Shown here: positions 9,349 to 17,193 of the stretch, piece after piece
Position numbering within the stretch: the stretch's first letter is position 1
How the letters are laid out: each line of letters begins with the position of its first letter
NCBI RefSeq assembly: GCF_030433685.1
Contig: NZ_JAROCF010000001.1
Coordinates: 3,658,001-3,722,000, forward strand
Reading direction: 5' to 3'
Length of the DNA stretch: 64,000 nt
DNA from: Leifsonia williamsii
GTDB taxonomy: Bacteria > Actinomycetota > Actinomycetes > Actinomycetales > Microbacteriaceae
Translations under genes and position numbers: made by a program
Notes under the pieces: generated by a model
What the model was told of the DNA's origin: nothing
Seen by the model: only the letters and a program-made list of their open reading frames with translations
The model's database searches: none

Positions 9349-10626
9349 CTAGCCGAGCGTCCACTTCGGGAGTCGGCCGTTGGCGAGGTCCTTGGCGATG
9401 GAGTCCGGCTTCAGCGAGACGGGCTTGTCACTCTGGTCGAACGGGTTGTTCGTGAACGTCTCGAGCTTGCCCGCGACCACCCGGTAGTTCCACACGCCGA
9501 GGGCGACCTTGTAGCCCATCGGGATCTGGTCGGCGATCTCCTTGGCGAACTGCGGGTTGTCGAAGCCGACGAGGCCGAGCGGGTTGGTGCGCAGCTTCAT
9601 CAGCCCCTCCGAGGCGGGCGTGATCTTGAAGGGGTTGGTGCCGAACACCTCCTTCATCACGTTGGGGAGGGCCTTCGGCGAGCCGACCATCGCCTGCACG
9701 TCCTTGAGGGCGGCCGCCTTCTTGCCCTTCGTGATGCCGGTGAGCGCCTTGAACTGGCGGCGCGGGAGCTTCATCGCCACGGTCAGGCCCTTCGCCTTCA
9801 CGAGCTTCGCGATGTACTTGCCGATGTTGCCGCCGAACACGGCCAGCACAACGCCGACCGCGGCGAAGGCCACGTCGACCCAGCTGCCGTCGCCGTTCAT
9901 GGCCTTGATCACGCTCTCGACCAGGCTGATCACGGCGCCGACGACGGCGAGCACGAGGAGGATCTGGCCGAGGATCGGCACCCACGACAGGAAGATGGAG
10001 AGCACGCCGGCGATCTCGCAGATCTTCTTGATCACGTCGCCCCAGTTGTCCCAGAAGCTGTCCTTGAGGCCGTGGTTGCCCTTGCCCTCGACGACGTCCT
10101 TGATCGCCTCGGCGGCGGTGTGGGCGGCCGTGTTCTTGGCGTCGCGGGCGTCGCGCCAGGCCTGCTGAGCGGCGTGCAGCTCTGTGAGGGCGTCGCCGGC
10201 GGCGGTCGCCGCGTTGGAGGCGGCGGTGTCGTTGGCCGCCTTCTCCTCCGGAGTGCTCTCGTCGGCCTTCTGCTGGGCGGTGTGCGCCTGGCGCTGGGCC
10301 GCGTCGGCCGCATCCTGCTTGGAGTTGATGTGGGAGATGGCGGTCTCGGCGTCGTCCTGCGCGTCGCGCAGCTTGCCGGCGTACACGGTCAGCGCCGTGG
10401 CGGTGGTCTCGTAGCGGTCCTGGGCCTTGCCGATGTCCTCGGCGACCTCGGCGGCGCTCTTCTTCACCGCGTCGACCGCCTGGCTGGTCATGCCGCCGAC
10501 CTCGCTGATGCGGTCGAGGGCGGCCACCGAGCGGGTGATCGCGTGCGCGATCTGCTCGTAGTGCGCGGCCTTCGACTCCAGCAGCCCGGGGTCGCCCTCG
10601 AGCTTCTCGTACTCCCTGTCGCTCAT
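9349..10626 (-). CDS. Putative T7SS-secreted protein (long WXG/LXG-like)
   Basis: 425 residues. The N-terminal ~200 residues are one long alanine/glutamine-rich helical region (start 'YEKLEGDPGLLESKAAHYEQIA') of the type found in large T7SS substrates. Residues about 200-265 hold two or three hydrophobic helices ('VLSIFLSWVPILGQILLVLAVV', 'VAFAAVGVVLAVFGG'). The C-terminal 150 residues are basic and may be an effector or toxin domain; I do not recognise it. No immunity protein is obvious, although either small downstream protein could serve. It begins 13 nt after the small WXG-like gene. Confidence 0.7.
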   Translation of the reverse strand: MSDREYEKLEGDPGLLESKAAHYEQIAHAITRSVAALDRISEVGGMTSQAVDAVKKSAAEVAEDIGKAQDRYETTATALTVYAGKLRDAQDDAETAISHINSKQDAADAAQRQAHTAQQKADESTPEEKAANDTAASNAATAAGDALTELHAAQQAWRDARDAKNTAAHTAAEAIKDVVEGKGNHGLKDSFWDNWGDVIKKICEIAGVLSIFLSWVPILGQILLVLAVVGAVISLVESVIKAMNGDGSWVDVAFAAVGVVLAVFGGNIGKYIAKLVKAKGLTVAMKLPRRQFKALTGITKGKKAAALKDVQAMVGSPKALPNVMKEVFGTNPFKITPASEGLMKLRTNPLGLVGFDNPQFAKEIADQIPMGYKVALGVWNYRVVAGKLETFTNNPFDQSDKPVSLKPDSIAKDLANGRLPKWTLG

Positions 10627-10639
10627 CTCTCCCTGCCCC

Positions 10640-10972
10640 CTACTTCGCCGTCGCGTCCGGGTGGTTCTTCGCGACGTCGGCCGCCGCGTCCTCCAGCGCC
10701 TTCGCCAGCTCGGAATCGACCTTCGTGAAGCCCTCGGTGATCGCCCCGATGGACTCCTTGAGCGCCTTCACACTCTCGGTCATCTTCTTGCGCTTGTCGT
10801 TCCACTTGTGCGCGAAGTCGTGCACGCGGTCGCCCAGCTCGTCGTGCCCGGTCGCCTCCGCCACGTCGTCGCTGAAGTCGTCGGCATCCTCGAACTCCTT
10901 CACGACGGCGTCCAGGTCGTCGCGGAGCTGGGTGAGCAGCTGCAGGTCGAGCTTCAGGTCGGGCGCGCCCAT
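10640..10972 (-). CDS. Small WXG-like protein of the T7SS locus
   Basis: 110 residues from ATG 10972, chosen because AAAGGAG sits seven bases upstream; the longer frame to 11047 would run through the operator. Predicted all-helical, with 'HKWNDKRKKM' at the centre and an acidic helix on each side, close to an ESX helical hairpin but without a proper W-x-G. It is first in the operon with the putative secreted protein and is a likely co-secreted partner or chaperone. Confidence 0.75.
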   Translation of the reverse strand: MGAPDLKLDLQLLTQLRDDLDAVVKEFEDADDFSDDVAEATGHDELGDRVHDFAHKWNDKRKKMTESVKALKESIGAITEGFTKVDSELAKALEDAAADVAKNHPDATAK

Positions 10973-11001
10973 CGGCGACTCCTTTCGGTCAGGCAGCGTC
11001 C

Positions 11002-11076
11002 AATGTACCGACGACCGGCGCAGACCTCGATGGGGAACGGTCCCCATCCGGTTGCGCGTGGCCCGGCGGGTATCGT
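11002..11076. promoter_or_regulatory. Divergent T7SS promoters
   Basis: Minus strand: -10 TACATT (plus-strand 11002-11007) for the small WXG-like operon, with its -35 position touching the palindrome. Plus strand: -10 TATCGT at 11071-11076 for the ATPase gene, whose GTG at 11083 is six bases downstream, so the mRNA is probably leaderless; the -35 position begins at the edge of the palindrome. One regulator bound there could control both directions. Confidence 0.55.
11030..11047. promoter_or_regulatory. Palindromic operator 2 of the T7SS locus
   Basis: ATGGGGA-N4-TCCCCAT, the same arms and same spacing as the site at 8046-8063, placed between the two divergent T7SS promoters. In both sites CCGG follows the right arm, so the shared sequence is slightly longer than the palindrome. 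Confidence 0.7.
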
Positions 11077-11082
11077 GCTGTC

Positions 11083-14000
11083 GTGCGCCTGAAACTCACC
11101 CTCGCCCGCCCCTCCGGGAGCGCCGACGACATCGTGGTCACCGCCGACGCCGGCGCGAGCATCTCGGAGGTCGCCGCCACCATCGCGCGGGTCGATCCCC
11201 GCCGCACCGGCCCGGTGGCACCCGGCGAGGCGCTCACGCTGCGGGCCCAGCTGCCCGGGCAGCCCGAGCCGCTGATCCTCCCACCCGATGCGCCGATCGG
11301 CGAGGCGTGGATCGGCAGCGGCGCCACGGTCGCACTGGCCGACGCCGGCCTCCACTACGTCCCGCCGGAGCTCGGCGATGCGCCGGTCGTCGCGACGCTG
11401 CGGGTGCTCACGGGCGAGCAGGCCGGCCGCGAGTTCCCGCTGCGGGCCGGCACGACCGTCCTCGGTCGCGACGCCGGCTGCGATGTCGTGCTCGACGACC
11501 CGCTGGTGTCGAAGCGGCATGTGCGGTTCGAGGCGGGCGACGGCGTCGAGGTCGTCGACCTCGGCTCCGCGAACGGCGTCGTGGTCGACGGCGGGCTGGT
11601 CACACGCTTCACGGTCCGCCGCTCGGAGACGATGCTGATCGGCGACACGGAGGTGGAGCTGACCGTCATGATCGGCTCGGACGTGCCGGCTGCGCCTCCT
11701 ACCGCCGGGCCGGTCTTCTTCAACCGGTCGCCGCGGGTCGAGCGCCGCTACGCCGGGCAGACCTTCCAGGCGCCGGAGGTGCCGGCCGAGAAGGAGGACC
11801 CGCCCTTCCCGCTGCTGGCGATGCTCACCCCGCTGCTGCTCGGCGGCGCGCTGTTCGCGCTCACCAAGAACCCGACCTCCCTGCTGTTCGTGCTGCTCTC
11901 GCCGATCATGCTCGTCGGCAACTACATCAGCTCGCGCACGCGGAACAAGCGCAAGCTCAAGAAGCAGATCGCGGCGTTCGAGCAGCGGCTCGACGCGCTC
12001 TCGACCCGGCTGGAGGAGGAGCGCGGCATCGAGGGCGAACTGCGCCGGGCGGAGACGCCGACCACGGCGGACGCGCTCTCCGACGCGGTGCGCCGCGGCC
12101 CGCTGCTGTGGACCAGGCGGCCGGAGCACTGGTCGTTCCTCAACCTCCAGCTGGGGCGCGGCCGGATGCGGTCGCGCAACCGTGTCGCCGTGAACGACCG
12201 CGGCGAGCTGATCGTCGAGTTCCAGGAGCGGCTCGACGCGGTGATCGCGGCGAACGAGTACGTCGACGACGTGCCCGTGCTCGACAACCTGTACGAGTCG
12301 GGCGCGCTCGGCATCGCCGGAACCGCCGACCTCGTGGCGGGCTCGGTCAACTCGGTGCTCGTGCAGCTCACCGCCCTCCACTCCCCCGCCGAACTCGCCG
12401 TCGCGGCCCTGGTGTCGCCGCGCTGGTCGCGCGAGCTGAGCTGGCTCAAGTGGATGCCGCACACCTCATCGCCGCACAGCCCCATCGCCGGCGGGCACCT
12501 CGCCGACAGCGCGTCCAGCGCGGCCGGGGTGCTCAGCGCGCTGGAGGGACTGGTCGAGGAGCGGCTCGCCGCCCTCCGCGGCAAGGCCCAGCGCCGCGGC
12601 GCGATGGACCAGGAGAGCGCGGCCCTCGAGCGCGGCGCGGAGGTCGGGGGCGGTCAGACGCAGCAGGGCACGCCCTCCCCCATCCCGGCGGTCGTCGTCG
12701 TGATCTCGGGAGACGTCGCCGTCGACCGCGCGCGCCTCGTGCAGCTCGCCGAGGTCGCCGCGGACGCGGGCGTCTTCCCGATCTGGCTCGCGGAGGATGT
12801 GCCGCAGCTCCCGGCCGTGTGCCGCACGTACCTGCACCACGCCGACCGCGCGGACCGGGCGACGGCCGGGTTCGTCCGGCTGGGCGAGACGGTCGAGGAG
12901 GTCGTGACCGAGCCGGTCGCGGCCGGCACCGCCCTCGACTACGCCCGCCGCATGGCGCCGGTCATCGACGCGGGCGCACTGGTCGCCGACGCGAGCGACC
13001 TCCCGCGCTCGGTGTCGATGGTGACCCTGCTCGGGCATGACCTGGCCGAGACCTCGGGAGCAGTGATCGACCGCTGGCGGCAGAACGCCTCCATCCACGA
13101 CCGGTCCTCCGCTGCACGGCCGGCCAAGCGCCGCCCGGGGACGCTGCGCGCGATCATCGGCTCGGCGGGCGTCGACGCGATGCACCTCGACCTGCGCACG
13201 CAGGGCCCGCACGCGCTCGTCGGCGGCACGACCGGCGCGGGCAAGAGCGAGTTCCTGCAGGCGTGGGTGCTCGGGATGGCCGCCGAGTACAGCCCGGACC
13301 GCGTCACGTTCCTGTTCGTGGACTACAAGGGCGGATCGGCCTTCGCGGACTGCGTGAACCTTCCGCACTGCGTCGGACTCGTCACCGACCTGAGTCCGCA
13401 CCTGGTGCGCCGGGCGCTCACCAGTCTCCGCGCCGAGCTGCACCACCGCGAGCACCTGCTCAACCGCAAGAAGGCCAAGGACCTGCTGGAGCTCGAGAAG
13501 CGCGGCGACCCGGAGAGCCCTCCCGCGCTCGTGCTCGTGATCGACGAGTTCGCCGCCCTGGTCGGCGAGGTGCCCGAGTTCGTGGACGGCGTGGTCGACA
13601 TCGCCCAGCGCGGACGCTCGCTCGGCATCCACCTGATCATGGCGACGCAGCGGCCCGCGGGCGTGATCAAGGACAACCTCCGCGCCAACACCAACCTGCG
13701 CATCGCGCTGCGGATGGCCGACGAGTCCGACAGCCAGGACGTGGTGGGCGTCGCCGACGCCGCGCACTTCGACCCGGGCCTTCCCGGTCGTGGCCTGGCC
13801 AAGACGGGTCCGGGGCGCCTGGTGCGCTTCCAGTCCGCGTACGCGGGCGGCTGGACGAGCCGCGAGCCCGAGCGCGCGGGCGTCGAGGTCGCCGAGCTGC
13901 GCTTCGGCGGCGAGCTGCGCTGGGAGGAGGAGCGGCCGGCGGAGGAGCCGGAGCGCGACCTCGGACCGACCGATCAGCAGCGGATGGTCGCCTCCATCGT

Positions 14001-15597
14001 CTCCGCGCACGCAGCAGCGCACATCCCGCACCCGCGGCGGCCGTGGCTCGACGAGCTGGCCGCGGTGTACGACCTGGGGCTGCTGCGGCAGCGCACGGAC
14101 GCCGAACTGCTGCTGGGCGTCTCCGACATCCCCGACCGGCAGGAGCAGCGGCCGGTGTACTTCCACCCCGATGTCGACGGCAACCTGGCGGTATACGGCA
14201 CGGGAGGCTCTGGCAAGTCGACCGTGCTCCGCACACTGGCGTCGGCGGCCGCCATCACGCCGCGCGGCGGGCCGGTGCACGTGTACGGGCTCGACTTCGG
14301 CGCGGGCAGCCTGCGGATGCTGGAGAAGCTGCCGCACGTCGGATCGGTCATCCCTGGCGACGACACCGAGCGCATCATCCGGCTGTTCCGGACGCTGAAG
14401 GCCGTGCTCGAGGACCGCGGGCCGCGCTTCGCCGAGGCCAACGCCTCCAGCATCACCGAGTACCGCTCGCTGACCGGGCGGCAGGACGAGCCGCGGATCC
14501 TGCTGCTGATCGACGGGTTCCCGAACTTCCGCGAGGACTTCGAGATCCCGGCAGGGCGGTCGCAGTGGTACGACGTGTTCCGCGACATCCTCGCGGACGG
14601 GCGCCGGCTCGGGATGCACGTCGCGCTCACCGGGGACCGTGCGGGCGCGGTGCCGACGGCCATCCGCTCGCTCGTGCAGCGCAGCGTGGTGCTGCGTCTC
14701 GCCGACGACGGGTACGCGATGCTCGACGCGCCGAGCGACGTGCTGAGCCCTTCCTCCCCTCCCGGGCGCGCCATCGTGGACGGCTACGAGACGCAGGTCG
14801 CCGTGCTGGGCGGCTCGCGAGCCGTATCGGAGCAGTCGGAGGCGGTGCGCCGGCTCGCCGAGGCGATGCAGCGCGCGGGCATCCGGCCGGCGCCGGAGAT
14901 CGGCTCGCTGCCGAAGGAGTACGCAATCGACACCCTCCCGCCGTCGCTCGGTGGCGCGCCGGTGCTCGGTCTCAGCGACATCGACCTCGGGCCGTACGGC
15001 TTCGAGCCGTCGGGGACGCTGCTCGTCGCGGGTCCGCCTGCGAGCGGCCGGACGAACGCGCTCGCGGCGCTCGCGGCGTCGGTCGCCCGCTTCGACCCGC
15101 AGACGCGGCTGTACTACCTGGGCTCGGCGCGCTCCCCGCTGGCGGGATCCGGCTTGTGGACGGCCAGGGCGGTGACGCCCGCGGAGGCGGCCGAGCTGGC
15201 GAAGGACCTCGCCGCCGCGGTCGCCGACCCGGACACCGAGGGCAGGATCGCCGTGTTCGTGGAGGCGATCGGCGACTTCCTGCAGACGCCGGCCGACTCC
15301 GCGATCGTGGAGCTGGTGCGGGCCGTGCGCCGCAGCGACCACCTCCTCGTCGCGGAGGCGGAGACCAGCGCCTGGGGCTCCTCCTGGCCGCTGCTCGGCG
15401 AGGTCAAGAACGGCCGCCGCGGCCTGCTGCTGCAGCCCGAGTCGGTCGAGGGCGACCTCCTGCTCAAGACGCCGCTGCCGCGGATGAACCGGGCGGAGTT
15501 CCCGGCAGGGCGCGGGGTGCTGATCCAGAAGGGGACATTCACGCGGGTGCAGGTGCCGCTGGTGGATGCGGGGCTGCCGGTGGGGGTGCGGGTGTAG
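11083..15597 (+). CDS. eccC: Type VII secretion ATPase, FHA-FtsK/SpoIIIE (EccC/EssC type)
   Basis: Motor of the ESX secretion system, 1504 residues, inner membrane. Order of domains: a small N-terminal domain (1-100); an FHA phosphothreonine-binding domain (about 105-190, with 'LGRDAGCDVVLDDPLVSKRH' and 'SANG'); two membrane helices near 243-290; then three FtsK/SpoIIIE ATPase modules. The first has Walker A GGTTGAGKS near 715 and Walker B LVLVIDEF near 815; the second Walker A is GTGGSGKS near 1040; the third (GPPASGRT near 1316) lacks the lysine and is degenerate. The FHA at the N-terminus is like firmicute EssC, not mycobacterial EccC. GTG start, probably leaderless. It converges with the Abi gene, only 5 nt apart. 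Confidence 0.93.
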   Translation: MRLKLTLARPSGSADDIVVTADAGASISEVAATIARVDPRRTGPVAPGEALTLRAQLPGQPEPLILPPDAPIGEAWIGSGATVALADAGLHYVPPELGDAPVVATLRVLTGEQAGREFPLRAGTTVLGRDAGCDVVLDDPLVSKRHVRFEAGDGVEVVDLGSANGVVVDGGLVTRFTVRRSETMLIGDTEVELTVMIGSDVPAAPPTAGPVFFNRSPRVERRYAGQTFQAPEVPAEKEDPPFPLLAMLTPLLLGGALFALTKNPTSLLFVLLSPIMLVGNYISSRTRNKRKLKKQIAAFEQRLDALSTRLEEERGIEGELRRAETPTTADALSDAVRRGPLLWTRRPEHWSFLNLQLGRGRMRSRNRVAVNDRGELIVEFQERLDAVIAANEYVDDVPVLDNLYESGALGIAGTADLVAGSVNSVLVQLTALHSPAELAVAALVSPRWSRELSWLKWMPHTSSPHSPIAGGHLADSASSAAGVLSALEGLVEERLAALRGKAQRRGAMDQESAALERGAEVGGGQTQQGTPSPIPAVVVVISGDVAVDRARLVQLAEVAADAGVFPIWLAEDVPQLPAVCRTYLHHADRADRATAGFVRLGETVEEVVTEPVAAGTALDYARRMAPVIDAGALVADASDLPRSVSMVTLLGHDLAETSGAVIDRWRQNASIHDRSSAARPAKRRPGTLRAIIGSAGVDAMHLDLRTQGPHALVGGTTGAGKSEFLQAWVLGMAAEYSPDRVTFLFVDYKGGSAFADCVNLPHCVGLVTDLSPHLVRRALTSLRAELHHREHLLNRKKAKDLLELEKRGDPESPPALVLVIDEFAALVGEVPEFVDGVVDIAQRGRSLGIHLIMATQRPAGVIKDNLRANTNLRIALRMADESDSQDVVGVADAAHFDPGLPGRGLAKTGPGRLVRFQSAYAGGWTSREPERAGVEVAELRFGGELRWEEERPAEEPERDLGPTDQQRMVASIVSAHAAAHIPHPRRPWLDELAAVYDLGLLRQRTDAELLLGVSDIPDRQEQRPVYFHPDVDGNLAVYGTGGSGKSTVLRTLASAAAITPRGGPVHVYGLDFGAGSLRMLEKLPHVGSVIPGDDTERIIRLFRTLKAVLEDRGPRFAEANASSITEYRSLTGRQDEPRILLLIDGFPNFREDFEIPAGRSQWYDVFRDILADGRRLGMHVALTGDRAGAVPTAIRSLVQRSVVLRLADDGYAMLDAPSDVLSPSSPPGRAIVDGYETQVAVLGGSRAVSEQSEAVRRLAEAMQRAGIRPAPEIGSLPKEYAIDTLPPSLGGAPVLGLSDIDLGPYGFEPSGTLLVAGPPASGRTNALAALAASVARFDPQTRLYYLGSARSPLAGSGLWTARAVTPAEAAELAKDLAAAVADPDTEGRIAVFVEAIGDFLQTPADSAIVELVRAVRRSDHLLVAEAETSAWGSSWPLLGEVKNGRRGLLLQPESVEGDLLLKTPLPRMNRAEFPAGRGVLIQKGTFTRVQVPLVDAGLPVGVRV

Positions 15598-15602
15598 GGG
15601 GG

Positions 15603-16580
15603 TCAGCGCGACCAGAGTGGCAGTGGGCGCCAGCCGTCCGGAAAGCCCATGTCGGTCTCAGGGGCGACCGGGAGACTGCCCGGGAATCGATCGATCAGGG
15701 CCGCGAGGCGCCTCCCCCAAGCATCCTCCGCGCGGATCGCGTCGGTGAGGAAGCACACCACAGCGCAAACGGCGTAGATCCGCTCCCTGCTGTTCGGGAT
15801 CGCATTCAGGTGGAGGAGCCCGGGTGCATTCTCCGGGATGCGCCCGAGCTTGTATGTGAGCCTGCGGTTCCACAAGCGGGCGTGGTGGGCGCAGAGGTTC
15901 CTGACATAGTTGATGACCTTCAGCCAGCGCGCGAACACCGCTCCGGAGACACCGGCCATGTCCTTCGAGACAAGCGACTGGTCGCCGTCCGTCATGAATC
16001 CGAAGAGACGCACGAGTTGGCCGAGCTCCATGACTTCGGTCGCGACCCAGACCGGCAGCCGCGCGTCGTACTTCTCGACGTAGTGACGGATGAAGTCCTC
16101 GGAGACGGCCCGCTCCTGATGCTGCACGAATCGGTCGCGCCAGACGTCGTAGGAGCTGCTCCCAGGGTGCTCGGCATCCGGACGGTCGCATTTCGCCGGG
16201 TCCAGACTCGCCCGAGAGAGATGTCCGAACGCATCGCGATGACCGAGGTGAAAGCTCACCTTGGCGCGGAGTGCGATTTCCACCGTTTCGACAGCGTCGA
16301 GGATGAGCAGTCGAAGAGCCCGGTCGAATCCCCACAGTTGCTGGGCCCAGCCGAAAGCTGCTCCCTCCACGAAGGTGTCGGCCCGGAACTGGACAGACGT
16401 CTCCGGAACGACGCCGACGGCGAGCGGTTGCCGGAACGGGTACGCATACGCGCTGAAGCGGTAATACCCGACGGTTTCCAGCACCCGCCGTGCGGATGGG
16501 GAGTCATCGATCCGCAGACCTCGCGCTGCCAGCTGGGCCATTTGTTCATCGAGCGTCAGGTGGGGCTTGCCGTATTGCAT
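15603..16580 (-). CDS. Abi_2 family abortive-infection protein (AbiD/AbiF-like)
   Basis: 325 residues with the Abi_2 signature: 'LTLDEQMAQLAARGLRI' at the start, 'YYRFSAYAYPFR' near 45, 'LRLLILDAVETVEIALRAKV' near 100, and 'RNLCAHHARLWNRR' near 228 (a HEPN-like R-x4-6-H arrangement, RNLCAHH). In lactococci these proteins stop phage growth by killing or arresting the infected cell; HEPN-type RNase activity is the likely basis. No partner gene is present, so it is a solitary system. The sequence around the start (plus-strand 16560-16660) is visibly AT-richer than its surroundings, which suggests lateral gain. Confidence 0.85.
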   Translation of the reverse strand: MQYGKPHLTLDEQMAQLAARGLRIDDSPSARRVLETVGYYRFSAYAYPFRQPLAVGVVPETSVQFRADTFVEGAAFGWAQQLWGFDRALRLLILDAVETVEIALRAKVSFHLGHRDAFGHLSRASLDPAKCDRPDAEHPGSSSYDVWRDRFVQHQERAVSEDFIRHYVEKYDARLPVWVATEVMELGQLVRLFGFMTDGDQSLVSKDMAGVSGAVFARWLKVINYVRNLCAHHARLWNRRLTYKLGRIPENAPGLLHLNAIPNSRERIYAVCAVVCFLTDAIRAEDAWGRRLAALIDRFPGSLPVAPETDMGFPDGWRPLPLWSR

Positions 16581-16600
16581 GCATTGTTTCCGTAAACAAG

Positions 16601-16635
16601 AAAACCAGCCCGTACCCGAAGGCAGAGGGGCTGGT
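16601..16635 (-). terminator. Terminator after the pilus-associated membrane genes
   Basis: On the minus strand ACCAGCCC (plus 16628-16635), a 16-nt loop, GGGCTGGT (16604-16611) and TTTTC form a rho-independent terminator 40 nt after the 163-residue membrane protein gene. It ends the long pilus-side transcript before the Abi gene. Confidence 0.8.
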
Positions 16636-16675
16636 GTTTATGATTTGAGACTAGCACGGATGGAGCTTGTGGGTG

Positions 16676-17167
16676 CTATTCCTCGTCCTTCTCCCACGGC
16701 CAGCGCGGCCTCCCGCGCTGGCGGAAGCGGCCGACCAGGACGAGTTGGTAGAGCAGGGTGACGACGAAGGCGGCCGCGCCGACGAGGATCGCGTAGAGGC
16801 TGCCCAGCTGGCCGAAGGCGAAGATGACGTAGTGGAACGGGTCGCTGGGGTTGCCCGCCGCGCCCGCGATCGCACCGGCCGCCGCGTAGACCGCGTAGCA
16901 GGCGACGCCGACGGCGAGGGCGGCTCCGGGAGAGATGCGCTGCTTCTCGCCGGGGACGCGCGTGCCGAGGGCGATCAGGAAGATCAGCAGCATCGCGACC
17001 GCCGCCGCGACCATGACCGGGCCGACCAGCGGGCCGACCTCGGGGTCGGCGATCACGTCGGTGTCCGTCGCGAGCGACAGCAGGCCGAAGCCCGCGACGA
17101 TCAGGGCGAGGTAGAGGCCGGCCGCGAAGCAGGCCACGACCGTCGCGTACGCGCGTTCGTCACGCAT
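16676..17167 (-). CDS. Four-helix membrane protein of unknown function
   Basis: 163 residues with four hydrophobic segments (about 9-32, 50-68, 82-103, 120-145) and a charged C-terminus rich in Arg/Asp/Glu. It resembles small uncharacterised membrane proteins shared by Microbacteriaceae, possibly the DUF6121 type, though I cannot confirm that. It follows the 418-residue membrane gene by 26 nt and so is likely co-transcribed with it. Confidence 0.75.
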   Translation of the reverse strand: MRDERAYATVVACFAAGLYLALIVAGFGLLSLATDTDVIADPEVGPLVGPVMVAAAVAMLLIFLIALGTRVPGEKQRISPGAALAVGVACYAVYAAAGAIAGAAGNPSDPFHYVIFAFGQLGSLYAILVGAAAFVVTLLYQLVLVGRFRQRGRPRWPWEKDEE

Positions 17168-17193
17168 GCTCCACCTGCCGGATCAGACGCCGC

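Noticed and set aside
10973..11047. Longer N-terminus for the small WXG-like gene
   Set aside because: It would begin inside the operator and lacks a ribosome-binding site, whereas ATG 10972 has AAAGGAG.
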